A stretch of DNA of 64,000 bases from Cryptomeria japonica (lineage: Eukaryota; Streptophyta; Pinopsida; Cupressales; Cupressaceae): NCBI RefSeq assembly GCF_030272615.1, contig NC_081408.1, forward strand, positions 620,118,476-620,182,475, read 5' to 3'. The position numbers and the translations under genes were made by a program. Shown one piece after another: positions 1 through 11,694 of the stretch; positions within the stretch are counted from its first letter, which is position 1, and every line of letters begins with the position of its first letter. The notes beneath the pieces were generated by a model, which worked only from the letters and a program-made list of their open reading frames with translations, searched no databases and was not told where the DNA came from.

Positions 1-6
1 ACAAGT

Positions 7-24
7 TGGTGACTCTGTTGGGGA
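7..24 (+). other. Primer-binding site of TE1
   Basis: TGGTGACTCTGTTGGGGA differs at two positions from the TE10 site TGGCGACTCTGCTGGGGA. It lies where the TE1 5' LTR would end. The form resembles tRNA-Arg-type priming sites of some plant gypsy elements, but the exact tRNA is inference. Confidence 0.6.
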
Positions 25-419
25 CAGGCCGTGGAATTATTCATTTGGTAAAGAGTCAAGAAATGCTTAGTATCTGAAAATTGTTTTAGATTTACAAATT
101 TTTAGCCTGGAGAAGATTTTATTTGCAGCCGGTTTAAAGAAGAACATGTGACTCTATTGTTGAGAAAAATCTAGAATGAAATAATGCTTCAAATAGCTTC
201 CAGCTATTTGAAATCTTTCCTTTGCTAAGGAGGTGGCGACTCTATGAAAAAAGGAACCTTATATTTGAAGAGGATTTTTCAATATTTTTTGTCAACAAAG
301 AGGATGAACAACTGTTACAATTTATCTCTAGGTATTCTTTAAGTTTTCATGAAGTATCAAAGCTCCTTATTAGGTGAAGTCAAGCACTAAATTAGGGAAA
401 GAATAAGAGTAATTCCAAC
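25..419 (+). other. TE1 leader (untranslated)
   Basis: No convincing coding sequence. A copy of the PBS core (tggcgactct) recurs at 234-243 after 'aaggagg', matching the repeated motif in the TE10 leader. Bases 415-419 (CCAAC) are the left target-site duplication of the solo LTR that follows. Confidence 0.5.
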
Positions 420-1204
420 TGTATATGGTGAAAATGGATAACAATAATAACAATATTGAAAGGTTAAATGAATTCAACCACAAAACCCTAGCCTAACAAC
501 AACAAAGATCCACCATAACATATGAAGATTACCTAAGACAATGCAAATCAAACGAAATCACAAAGATTATACCATCACATGTCCAATAGGGTTTGGATCT
601 CCATTCTTCCTATCTCCATTGATCTTGCTTGATATATTTGCTCTTAGATTTTATGTGTGCACAAGAGCTCAACGAAGAACAGAAATGTGGTTGCAAGTAG
701 GATCGCATATGCCAAGTAGTCAATTGATCAAGTAGTTAGAATGATTGATTAGGGTTTGATAATGAAGGAAGCATCTCCTTATATAGAAGACACTATATGA
801 AATGGAGGGATAAGATTGAGAGGTGTAAAAGGAGGTCAGCTATGATTAGAGGGTAGGTAAAAGAAATAATGAAATAATGAAAGGGGTAGGTAGTGTATGA
901 ATTAAGAGATGAATGACATGTGTCATAGGTAGAAAAGGTTAATGAATTAATTAAATAAATAAAGATTTATTTAATTAATAGAAGAAGTGGGATCAATTAA
1001 ATAAATAAGATATTTATTTAATTTAGGAAAAAGGATAATTTAAATAAATAAATGTATTTATTTAAATGAGAAATAAGGCTAGAAGAGGATAAATGAATTA
1101 ATTAAATAAATAAAGATATATTTAACTAATAGAAGAATTAAGCTTAGATAATTAAATAAATAAAATATTTATTTAATTAGACATGGCAATTTTGGGTGTC
1201 TACA
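420..1204 (-). repeat. Solo LTR inserted in the TE1 leader
   Basis: A 785-bp segment begins TGTATATGG and ends GGGTGTCTACA, flanked by the 5-bp duplication CCAAC (415-419 and 1205-1209). Read on the minus strand it starts TGTAGACACC, like the TE5 LTRs, so it is probably a minus-orientation solo LTR of a related family. There is no internal region or second LTR. A 64-codon ORF at 541-735 has no recognisable features and is probably chance. Confidence 0.75.
938..1182. repeat. Five AT-rich palindromes in tandem
   Basis: Five short inverted repeats of the type AATTAAATAAATAA ... TTTATTTAATT follow one another at roughly 50-60 bp intervals near one end of the solo LTR. Each can fold into an AT hairpin. 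They look like a degenerate duplicated unit. Confidence 0.7.
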
Positions 1205-1377
1205 CCAACATACTTCTCAATTTACTTGATATTCTTTGTTATTATAAAAGGAGTATGCATAGTGCTTACATTTATGCTCAATAAAAGAGACCTTATCTTG
1301 TGTTGTAATAGGTTATGAGTTATATATTTTAAGGTTTCCCATTGAGAAAATTCTTTGTAAGAGCATAATTATCCGAG

Positions 1378-3655
1378 ATGTATCAACAGTATAATCATCC
1401 TTATATGGGTCTCGATGTGACCATACCATGTAGTAAATCTCAATCATTTAACAGAAGGAATTTTAGTACCAAAAGATATAGAGCCCTGGATTTTAAAGGC
1501 ATTCATGGTTACCCAAACACTATCCCACCCGAGGTGAGAAGTAAGTTACCAATATTCAATGGTTTAAAGTCAAAATCAACATCTAAACATCTTCAGCAAT
1601 TTAGTGACTTAATTGGCGATTATGAAGTTAATCCTGGAGATGTGGCTATGAGGTTATTTGTAAAATCTATGAGAGATGATGCCAAAGAGTGGTTTTTCAG
1701 ACTTGTTGCCACAATCAATCAGTTCTTGGAATGAATTTATATTAGATTTTATGGAACAATTTGGTGAAAGAATTAGTGTGTCCTCAGTGTTTGATGATTT
1801 CATGGAAATCCACATTCAGAATGGTGAATTGGTTCCTGAGTTTAACCTCAAATTCATGAAGATGTTGAAGAAGATTCCTGAGAATTGTAGGCCTCGGGAT
1901 GCAATGGCATTGGTGGTATATTTGGGCGCATTTGACAAGAAAATGAGTTACAAATTGAGAAATAAAGAGCCCCAAAGTTTGCATCAGGCTTTCTAGATGG
2001 AAATGGATATTGAAGGGATGTTGAAATATGGACTGGTAAAGTTTCATAATTCTGAAAATTCTAATAGTCTCAAAGATGTATATGGAGTTGAACAAAGACA
2101 ATCAAAGGTTCCAGATAATTTTCAGAATAAGAATCTGTTTGCTGCCCCAAAATTTAATACAATTCCAATTGTTGGCAATTATTGTCCTAATGTGATGTTT
2201 GAGCCAAGTATTAATGGAATAAACATGAATGAGGTAAGTGTTCTTGAGTCAACAGTTATGCCTCATATTCCAGTGTCAAACACATATGAGCAACCTTCAA
2301 ACCAAATTGAACATCAGATTATTGATGAACAACATACAATTATTCTTGACTCATTATCACATATCCAAAGTTTGATTGACATGGGAGAAAGAAGGATTGC
2401 CAAGCATGAAGGATTTACACCAGGAGTAATTGAATTGCAGCCTTGTGGTGTGCCTTTACTTCATGATATGATAAATGATGTTTGTTGTCATATTGACCAT
2501 CATGGTCAATCTAGAATAAGATCATTAGTGACACCTAAATATGAAGGTGATGTTGACAATGTAAGTAAGAGTTTTAGATCATCTCATATTGTTTCTTCTT
2601 ATGAAGCTGACTATAAAGAATGTTTCTTTGTCACTCAAGGTGATGAAGTAATGCAAGTGATTGAAGTGGGTTCACTTCAAGAAGAGGTGGTGCCTGATAT
2701 AAGAGAGGACATTTATTGTGATCATCATGCATAAATAATATATATAACTGATAGTGGTTTCAAATGTCGCTCAAATTCACTATATGAAGAGACTACTTAG
2801 GAAAATCAGCTGATAGATTGTCCAAGTGAATCTAAAAATGATTTTCAGATTTTTGCAAACTCCTTGTATAATGAATTAGTGGAGGAAATTCATATAATGT
2901 TCTACCATGTAGCAGTTGAAGGAAGTTCTTATTACTTTACAAATCTATTGTATGAGGATGAGACATGTCAAGATGGTGGAGATGCTACCTCATTGTATGA
3001 AATAAGGAATGATGCTAATGAAATTGACATATCTGATTTGTCAATATTTGATGACCTTGCATATGATTGTGACTCTGAATTTGATAAAGACTAGCATGAT
3101 GCATACATGCCTGAATGTAGTTTTCCCAAGGATGGATGCCTTGCCAATGATCAGGAAGTTCTATACGCCCTTACTCAGGATGGTTTGTGTGAAGGAGATA
3201 GGGTCAATAACGAGTATGCTCAAGAGATGGGAGTGAAAAAGGATGAATTTAATGAGGAAAGGCCTAATGATCCTATTCATGTGATGGAACTTGAATGCTT
3301 TCAGTTTTTAGATCAGATGGATGACAATTTTATAAGGAATGATAGTGTTATTGGTGATGAAGGGTGCCTCATTGAATATGAATGTACAAGATCTTGTGGG
3401 TATGGAAAATAAATCTTAGGTTGTGATATATTTCAGTATGTTCTTAATTTTTTGATACCCAATGAAGTTAAGTATGTTGATAATGCAAAGTGTGGTAAAA
3501 GGATGAATCGCATTATTTGTAATATGTATGAGAAAATGTTGATAAGTGACACATTTAGATTGGCCATATTGATGTATGATGAGAAACATACCTTTGATAG
3601 AGGTAAGTTATGGTTTTATATGTTTGGTGGCCAGGGGCCACCCAGTGAATATTAA
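1378..3655 (+). pseudogene. gag-like polyprotein of TE1 (broken)
   Basis: The N-terminal part reads as a retrotransposon Gag domain. Key stretches are LPIFNG, MRLFVKSMRDDAKEWF, then SSWNEFILDFMEQFGER and PEFNLKFMKMLKKIPE. The frame shifts once near 1705, from the frame starting at 1378 to the frame used from 1676. The rest stays in one frame but is cut by stops at about 1994, 2732, 2798, 3092 and 3410 before ending at 3653-3655. The distal half is acidic and Asp/Glu/Tyr-rich without zinc knuckle or protease, and its end (FDRGK) matches the end of the TE10 ORF. Several stops could derive from CAG or CAA codons. No pol follows. The Gag call is firm; the role of the acidic C-terminal part is unknown. 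Confidence 0.75.
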
Positions 3656-3777
3656 TGTCAGGTTCCCAAAATGTATACAGTGCCTCTAACCCCAATGGAT
3701 AATGTATGGTTTGCTTCTACCAGAGATCTAAATTCTTTCCATGCCCGCAGGGAGTATGCATCCCAAACTAGAGCCAC

Positions 3778-4908
3778 TGTTAGCCCTGAATTTTGACCCC
3801 ATTGAAGAGATTTAGGACCCTATAAAATTCTGAAATCAGACTGGTGGGAATATTCCTTTTGAGTTATTATTTTAGTATCTTAATTAGCATTTATACTTTT
3901 TTTAATCACTATTCGAAAGGGGAGGAATTCTCATTTCAAAGGGAGGTCCCACTCATTGTGGGGTCATTCAAAAAATGCTCCTCAGAAAAGAGCTTGATAC
4001 TCGATAGAAAGACATTTTCAGGTTTGGCCAAGTTATATTACAAGGAGTTGAACACGTGGCTGTTTGTAAGGACCCATCCTCTGGTTAGGTGATCTCCAAG
4101 TTTTGCGATTGCAAAAATAAAAAAACCACTCGGGACTCAGTGGGAATGGTTTTTCCACTTCAGTGAGTCCCAAGCCTATGAGATGAGGATAATGTGTGCT
4201 AAAACAAATCCAAGCTGGCAACTCGGCACTCAGTGAAGTACCCGAGCTGGTCTCAGTGATTCTAGAGTAGATGAGAGAATATGCACTGTGGGATATCTAA
4301 GTTGGCAACTCAGTACACAGTGAATTACGTCAATTAATTCCACCAAGCCTCCGAGTAGAAGGAGGTTGGCGGCATATAAAGAAGAATGTTAGATGTCAAC
4401 TTGACACTCATTGAGGGCTTAGTTTTGATCTCACTGAGCCTCGAGTAAGAGGAAAACGTGTGAAAACCGCCAACCTAATAGTATATTCAGGATATCTTGA
4501 GCGAAACCCAATTTATGCTCAAACGCAATAGAGTTAGTAATTTTCTTAGGCTTATGCTGAGAATATATCATCATTATTAGTATGTCCCGATTCAGTCAGC
4601 ATGCCAAAAACGTCGGTGTTTGAGTTTTACGCTCAAACAAATGTCAGAGTTGTAGAGATGCACAGGGGTGTTCATGTGTTTTTGAAGGAACAAAATCATG
4701 AAAAGTTGATTTTGTGATCGTGATCTTTTGTTTGATTCTATATTTGTGATGAGTGGTATACAGTTGTTCTTATAAAGATAGTGGAAATGCTATTATATAT
4801 AGATCATTACAAGGATGAATAATTCATTAGTGTATATGAGTGAATGGGTTGGAGGTTAGAAGTTCAGAGATGTCTGCAACTATGTTAAGGCCTTACAGGA
4901 AGTGGATC
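3778..4908 (+). repeat. TE1 3' LTR, first part
   Basis: Begins TGTTAGCCCTG directly after 'gagccac', the same junction as the TE10 LTR (TGTTGGGACTG after 'gagccac'). It is cut at 4908 by the TE2 insertion (TSD GGATC, 4904-4908 and 17724-17728) and continues at 17724. No coding content recognised. Confidence 0.65.
4120..4475. repeat. Degenerate ~90-bp tandem repeat in the TE1 LTR
   Basis: Four diverged units share 'ggcaactcggcactcagtga'-type cores near 4120, 4217, 4303 and 4397, each followed by a '...agcct.cgagta...agagg' block. The spacing is about 87-97 bp. Confidence 0.55.
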
Positions 4909-6106
4909 TATTGGCAATTGGGAGGAATTGATTATGTGTTGAATTTATGTTTGTTATTGATATCAACACAAGCTTGTTTGGTTATCTATCAGGTTCTAGT
5001 AGAGTGGTTGGATTGGGATGTTGATTTGGAGATCATCTTTGGTATTCTCTGGTATGTTTAGATTGGTGGAATTGGTTTGGTTCGGTCATTCATGTGCGTG
5101 TCACATTCAGTTGGTTTGGGATTTGGTGATCTGGAAGCTATCATATGTTCTAGTAAGCCTTTTGGTTACCGGTAAGGGTTTTACCGATAGAGCTTCATTG
5201 AAGATATTTTGATGGATTTGATAAGTGGTGTTGGTGAGGCTTCTAGAAGGTTCTCAGGATGTTGATGGTTATCATGTTCATATTCTAGTTGATTGGTGGT
5301 GTTGCATTTGGCTTATGGCGACCTATTTTAGGTCTGGTGCTATTTTGTTAGGTTATGGACCGATTTATGTAATGTGTTGGTGGATGCTCCCGATGCATTA
5401 CCAGTTGGATTCATTGTTTGGTTAATGTTGTTTCAGTCTTAGGCCGACTTGGATTATCATTGGTTTTTGGGTTTATGTAATAGATTTATTGTATTATCTT
5501 TTAGGTGGCCGACCTAATTATTTAGGTCCCGTGTTGATATAAATAAGATGTAAGATCTATTTTGTAGATCATGATCATGGGTTATGAGATTATTTGTGTG
5601 TGAATAAAGTTACAATCATATACAAAGGATTTGGTCGATCATAGGTGATCGAATTGGGTTTGTGAAAGAGGTTTAAGACCTCCGGTATTGAGCTTAACTG
5701 AAACTATACTTAGGCATAGGAGATGGTATTCTAGTAGTTCAATCTTCTTTCTGGATTGTAGTCAGAAGTTTTATGTAGTCAGTGAGGCTCCTTTTGTGAT
5801 GAGCAGTGCGCTCTAGGATGTTGGCCTTCCTGCATGTGTAGGCCCCTTATATGTAATATTTATTCATTTGATCAATGGATTGATATTGTGGGTCTCCAAT
5901 CCCACCATGGTTTTTCTTTTTTGAGGTTTTCCACATATAAATATTTGTGTTATGGTGTTCATCTTTTTGGTTGCATTATTACTTATTGTTATCTAGTTTT
6001 ATGCATACTGGTTGATAAGTTGTTGTGTTAATAAGGTTAAAATTAATCATTCTAGGAGAACACTGATTTACCCCCCCCCCCCTCTCAGTGTTCTTGGATT
6101 CCAAAA
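4909..6106 (+). repeat. TE2 5' LTR
   Basis: Aligns along its length with 16544-17723. The first bases are TATTGGC against TGTTGGC in the 3' LTR, so the terminal TG has mutated. The 3' end holds a GAACACTGA / TCAGTGTTC stem around a run of 12 C just before the PBS. Confidence 0.85.
5538..5545 (+). promoter_or_regulatory. Putative TATA box of TE2 LTR
   Basis: TATAAATA in the 5' LTR is conserved at 17159-17166 in the 3' LTR. The position within the LTR fits a U3/R boundary. This is inference from the motif and its conservation. Confidence 0.4.
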
Positions 6107-6108
6107 AT

Positions 6109-6120
6109 TGGTATCCAAGC
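6109..6120 (+). other. TE2 primer-binding site (degenerate)
   Basis: TGGTATCCAAGC lies directly after the LTR and matches the standard copia initiator-Met site TGGTATCAGAGC at 10 of 12 positions. Confidence 0.6.
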
Positions 6121-6147
6121 TTGGTACCTTAGAATAAGTCTAACAAC

Positions 6148-7038
6148 TTGAGGAAGATCTTGCATCCAGAATCCATGGAGATGAGTTTGAGGAAGGAACT
6201 TGAAGTTGCACTTGAAGACTATGATGTTGAAAGATTAAGGAACATGAAGCTGCAAGATGAGTTGAAATCTACGAAGGAATTCATCTTTACTTTGCAAGAG
6301 AGGTTGTCATCTATGCAAGCCAAAAGGAAAGAACTCTATGATCAATTACAAAATCAGGATGATGAAGAACATAATGCTCTTAAGGATCTATGTCAGAAGT
6401 TGAGTCAGGAAAATGGTGTCATGAAGAATGAAATGCAAGCCCTAACCATGAGGATGTCCAAGGAGATTGAATACCAGAAGAAGAATGAAGAAAATATTGC
6501 CAAATCTCTGAAAGACAAATTTGAAGAATGCATTAGGTTGGCACATGAGAATGATATATTGAGAATTGAATTGGTACAATACAAAATAATGAGCAAGAGT
6601 TGGAAAGAATGCTAACAATCCTAAGAGGTGATATGGATTCTCCAAATGAGTGCAAAGACAAGCTCAAGGTCAGTTCTACAAAGCTTTATGAATTATTGAA
6701 GTGGATTTGAGCATGTAGAAAGCTATAGTTCTACAAATTAGGAGAATCCACCAGTCAATGTGGAATTAGAGGTCATCGGTAAGACAACCCAATGCATGTA
6801 AATTTAATGGTAGATGCTTTATTTACAATAAGTTTGGTCATATGGAAAGTCAATGTAGAAATAGAGTCAATCAAAACAACAATTCCTTTACCATTTAGTG
6901 TTTCAATTGCAAAAAGTATGGTCATAGGAGAGAATATTATAGAATGAATATAAAATGTCATGCATGTGGAAAGTTTGGACATATGGCTAATCAATGTAGG
7001 TCAAGGAATAATCAAGGTTACAACAAGGCAATTAAAAA
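6148..7038 (+). pseudogene. TE2 gag, 5' part: coiled coil and zinc knuckles
   Basis: The ORF at 6148-6615 (155 codons) is a long charged coiled coil rich in Glu, Lys and Leu (for example LRKELEVALEDYDVERLRN). After stops and shifts, three CCHC-type knuckles follow: near 6815 (first knuckle degraded, CFIYNKFGHMESQC), near 6899 (CFNCKKYGHRREYY, last Cys lost) and near 6956 (CHACGKFGHMANQC, intact). Coding sequence stops at 7038 where TE3 is inserted and resumes at 14614. Architecture is copia gag, the nucleocapsid portion binding the element RNA. Stops at about 6613 and 6896 kill it. Confidence 0.8.
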
Positions 7039-8181
7039 TGACGAATACTAAGAGTGGGGGTGAATTAGTATACCAATAATTACTGAACTCAAACTCTTAA
7101 ATAGTTTAACAATTAACCGGTATAACAAAATTTACTAACAAACAGGTTAACACAAATGCAAACCAAACAACAAATAAAACATTCACCCACAAGAGAACAA
7201 TCACCATAACACAAGAATTTTTGATGTGGAAACCCAAATGGGAAAAACCATGGTGAGCAGAAACTCACAAGTAACTATCTGCAGAATAGAAAGTAGACCG
7301 GTTAAGGTCATACAATGTTCTTCACCAAAACAGATCCTGTTAGGAATCTAGATCTCTGTTAGGAGATAAGTCCTGTTAAAGACTACCTTGTAAGATGATT
7401 TCAGATTCATAGTTGTGAACCACCTTGTTAGAGGATTTACAAAGGCTTTGCCAGGCCTACCCAGTTAAGGGTTTCAGACTTGTCAAAGATGTGAGTAATC
7501 AATAGGTGAGTGATCTAGATACTAGCACAATATGCTTGGTTAGATCCATGATAGCTCACTGTTAATGCATTTCAGCATTACTTCAGTCTTCAATATTTCC
7601 ACACTTTATTTCTTCACACAAACCTAATATTCTCTTCTATGATCTCACATACAAAAACCTCATCAACTTCTAAAACCCTAGACATGATGTCCTTATAAGG
7701 AGTCTGATTTCATGTCGGTCCAATAGGATTACATTACAAGTTCCTAGATTCAGTGCATCTAGACACATTTGGTAACACAGCACAAAATCACCACCAAAGT
7801 GTCGGTGGATGATAACTCATCACAGAAATATCGGTTGGTAACTCATCACAGAGTAATACCAGTTCATTATCGATTACTAGTTCATACATTTTATCAATTA
7901 CTGGTTGTCACAATGAAGACTGGAAAAATGTTAACTACCGCTTTGTTCCTTCATACCACTTTGGGATCCTCAAACCGCTTGAGGTCTTCATACTGCTTTG
8001 GGTCTTTAGTCACTTTGTGAGTGGTAAACACCTTCTGCAAAACACCGATAGTCTAAAAGACTATAATACATAATACCGGTTGGAACAATTACCGGTTGAG
8101 CATAACTCATACATAAGGAAGTGATCATAAAACAAGTGTGTGTCCATCAATGACAATCACACCATCATCAAAATGCCAACA
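7039..8181 (-). repeat. TE3 3' LTR
   Basis: Plus-strand reading TGACGAATACT ... AAATGCCAACA; aligns with 13475-14613 over its whole length with scattered substitutions and short indels. The minus-strand start is TGTTGGCATTTTGATG. ORFs inside (for example 7769-8020) are chance; the same stretch is only partly open in the other LTR. Confidence 0.88.
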
Positions 8182-8195
8182 ATCTCCCCCTTTGG
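8182..8195 (-). other. TE3 polypurine tract
   Basis: On the minus strand CCAAAGGGGGAGAT directly precedes the 3' LTR. It is the same PPT as TE2 at 16532-16543. Confidence 0.75.
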
Positions 8196-8958
8196 CATTG
8201 ATGGCAACACTTAGGAAAATTTTGACATCTAAGTGTTTTACAACAAAAATATGCCATAATCAAAATTACTCCCCCTAAGCATATACACTATCCCTTTTTG
8301 CAGAAAATACAATGTATACTACTCCCTTAAAGAAATAACATGAAAGTATACATAACATTCACCAAAATTTTAGATACTACTTCCCCTTTGCCAGCAATGA
8401 CAGAGTACTGCAAAATAACCCCTGTTTCTCATTATCATTAAAATAAATAAGTGTTTATGACAATAATGAGTGAAACTTATCAAAAAATATTTTAAAATCC
8501 TGCATAAAAGTCTTCATGGATAATGACCATGACTCAAGTAATGAGGTAGCCACCTCACTTTCCATCTGCATCTGTGGTACCTGTTCTTCCATGGCATCAA
8601 TTGTACTCATCTCTTGAGTTACCGTTAAAGCTTCTAGATTGAGAAAGCACTTCTGAAGAATTTGCAGTCTGGGTAATAAAACCAGTTGAAGCTCCTACAA
8701 ATCTCTTGTCCAGTTGCTAATCTCCAATTCTATCCTGGTAGACTGAAGCTAATACCGGTGAAAAGTTTGCCCATATGTAGTGAAAGAATCATATGGGGTC
8801 TTAAATTTGCTTATGTATGCCTACAAATCAGATTGCAGTTTATCCTTTTGTGCAATCACATCATCACAAAATATATGGGGTTGGCTTATTTTTCTCAGCA
8901 GTAGTTTTCCCTCATCCATAAAATCTCTTATATCCTTCTACTCTTTCTGAAGTTGAGA
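8196..8958 (-). other. TE3 3' untranslated region
   Basis: Lies between the end of the accessory ORF and the PPT. No credible reading frame; short open stretches on the plus strand (8686-8904) carry no known motif. Confidence 0.5.
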
Positions 8959-11694
8959 TCAGAGCTCATTCAGTTTCTTTACTAAGACAGTGTCAAGTGC
9001 CTTTTGATGCTTCTTCTGTGCATTATCTTCAACAACTTCCTCCAGGCATTGTACCTGGTCCTCTACAACTGTACATAGAAGTTTCAGTTTGGCCAAAGAG
9101 GAATCGGTACCGGGAAGGTTGGTACCTGGAATCAAACTGGTAAGGGTGTCAATTGCAATGTGAATGACATCCTGGTCCTTTTTTCTTCTTAATGCTTCCA
9201 GTCTTTCCTGTGATAGCTTTATGCCTTGCAGCAGCTCCGATTCATCTACAGATTGGAGGTCAAGAGGACTGGTGATGTCGGTCGGTTTGGCTTGACCACC
9301 GGTTGCCTTTGGAGTCTCCGGTTGTTTATTCTTTTCTGCTTCCTTCTTCTTTTCTGCTCTTTTCTTTTCCTCTTCATTCTCCCTTTTCTCCACTTCATGC
9401 TTTTTCTTCTCTTCCTCCTTCTTTCTTTCTTCTTCTTTTTGCTTCTCCTCTTCTTGTTTCTTCTTCTCCTCATCTTTCCACTTCTCCTCTTCTTTCTCTT
9501 CCTCCTCTTCTTTCCTCTTCTCCTCTTCTTTCCTCTTCTCCTCTTCTTTTATCTTCTCTTCCTCTTGTTTCTTCTTCTCCTCCTCTTTCCTTTTCTCTTC
9601 CTCTTTCTCTGCTTTCTCTTTGTCAGCCTTTGCCTTGTCCAGATTCTCCTTGTCTGCTTTTTCTTTGTCCTGTTTCGCCTTGTCTTCTTTTTTCTTCTCA
9701 ACCTTTTCGTTTTCTGTGTTTGGAGTGACATCTTCAACATCCAAGGCATCAACATCAATAGTGTCCACTTGTTATGTAACTGGTTCTTGTTCACCATCAA
9801 ATACCTCATCTGGTTTGGCTGAAGATAGGTTAGGGTCTTGTTCGGCCTTCTTGTTGGCCTCAGACACTTGATGCAACCAGACAGCAGCTTTGGCATGCAG
9901 AATATTGTCCTTCTCTACTTCAGAGGTTTTGCCTTCTAGTAGCCTGAGTCTTCTTCTTCTCATGAAGAAGAGACCTTTATGCATGTCCATAATCTCAAAT
10001 AAATCAGAATTGGAGGCTTCACGAAAGTACTGAGAAAATACTTTCTCCCTTATTTCCTGTTCTTTTTCTATGGCAATGCGCCATTTTTTGTCCAAAGAAT
10101 TGCAAAAAGAATCAAGTGCCTCGGATCTAATTTTTTATGGTGACCGGTCATTCATACACAAATAATTAATGACTTCCCACTTTGTTTCCTCTTTCTCACT
10201 ATCGGTAAAATCATCAAAACACTCCTTCAAATCACTAAGCAATTTTCTTCTTATATTCTTGATAGTCCTTTGACAATGTGTCATTGGCTTATAAGAAGAG
10301 ACGTCAATATTTACCAATGTTGATGATGCAGGTGTATTGCCGGTAGTTTTTGTCTTCTTCCTTGTTTGCCTAGTCTTTTTAGGCTGCACATCTAATTCTG
10401 TATCTTCAGACTCTAGTGAGTTGCTCTTGGTCTTTCGCTTCCTTTCAAATACTTTAGCGGGTGCAACTTCTGGTTTCTTCTTGGTAGGTGACTGCTTGGT
10501 CACTTTTGGGCTAGCTGAGGTAACCAGTGTCGATGCCGCTGGCACTGCCTTTCCCTTTTTCATAGAAGGTTCTTCAACTGGTGTTACCCTTTCCAAGTAG
10601 GTGTCGGTTTGCTTTTTCTTTGCATTTAAAGGAGAGGCAATCAGGGTGGAGGCATACCCATCCAGCATGGCATACATCACCTCATATCCCATAGGTTCCT
10701 CTTCTTCTTGTCTGGGCTCTACCACTTCCATTACACACTTATCTACTCTAATGGTAAAGCAAATGTCCTCTTCATATTTTTTAACAATGTCTCCAGATAT
10801 CCTCATCCTTTGACTCATCTTCCGCTTGAATTCATCAAAGTATTTATTCAAGACTTCAGGATATTCGGTTCCCACTGCTTGGAGACTTTCCCTAATTTGT
10901 TTGGTGACTGATTGGTCAGTAGACCATTGAATATCACCGACTTCTGGGAAATAGCCTTGAAAGTAGAAAAACAAACCCACCAAAAGTTGTCCAAATTTTA
11001 ATCTTAGGGCACTGTCCTATTTAATGGACTTTAAGTTTAATAGAAGTTGCTTCTGCAAACAGGTGCATAGATCAAATGAGGCATCTTCCATGATCATTTT
11101 GTAGGTAGCATTAACTACAATAGCATAGACAGAGTTTAATCTACTGGCATAAAACATCTGGTATCCAATCACCATGCAAGCATACTTAACCAACTCATCT
11201 TTGATGGTGTTGACGGTCATTCCCCGTTGATCGCTCGGAGAACCAGTGAGCTTAGTCATTTATGTCTTGATAACCTTCCTTAGGGCTGGCACCTCACCAA
11301 TGTTGTAGAAACTAGTGACAGCATGAATTGCTTCGGGCGTAATGTCATGAATCCTCTTGAGATACATCTTGTCGCCATGCACTCTGCTCAGGATGATGCG
11401 GATGTGGTATTTCATGAACTCTTCAAGAAAGTAAACCGCATTGTGAAGTTTCTTCCTCTCCAGAATGTTGTATTCTAGTTTGATCTTCTTGTCATCCCCA
11501 CAAAATAGACTTGGCTGGGAATGAATCACAAAGGATCCTAGGTCTTCAAATTTGCAGTTGATGTACCCTAAAATATCTCCTTTGACAATGACTCCGGCAG
11601 GTATTTGGGACAGGGCATTGTATTTCATTTTTCTTTGAATGAATTCAGCTGAGTCCATAGGTGCACTAGAACTGGAGTGCGATGCAGAAGCCAT
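8959..11694 (-). pseudogene. TE3 accessory ORF, 912 codons with four stops
   Basis: One uninterrupted frame runs from an ATG at 11694 (MASASHSSSS, good plant start context) to the stop at 8959-8961. It is broken only by nonsense codons at 11260, 11017, 10135 and 9772, each readable as a former CAA or CAG. Residues 1-~290 form a mixed alpha/beta-looking region I do not recognise. About 290-500 is followed by a basic, Lys/Arg/Thr/Ser-rich stretch (KKKPEVAPAKVFERKRKTKS). About 500-640 is helical. Residues ~655-790 are almost pure Glu/Lys (EEEKRKEEEKKK-type), and the last 120 are helical. No catalytic motif of protease, integrase or RT is seen. It occupies the place of pol. It could be a captured host gene or an accessory retroelement protein; function unknown. 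Confidence 0.6.

Larger units (their letters stand above)
1..4908 (+). mobile_element. TE1, decayed Ty3/gypsy-like LTR element, 5' LTR outside window
   Basis: The window opens on a primer-binding-site-like sequence (7-24), followed by a leader, a broken gag-like reading frame (1378-3655) and a 3' LTR beginning at 3778. That LTR is split by TE2 at 4908 and resumes at 17724. Relationship to TE10 is visible in four places: the PBS, the 'ggtggcgactct' repeat in the leader, the end of the ORF (shared FDRGK and the following 'ggccaggggcca' stretch), and the LTR start after 'gagccac'. No protease, reverse transcriptase or integrase is present, so the copy is non-autonomous or deleted. Family assignment to gypsy rests on the Gag domain; the precise lineage is not resolved. 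Confidence 0.7.

Noticed and set aside
9226-9822. Plus-strand Leu/Phe/Ser-rich ORFs opposite the TE3 accessory ORF
   Set aside because: They are the complement of the Glu/Lys-rich repeat; the simple GAG/AAG composition keeps all frames open.
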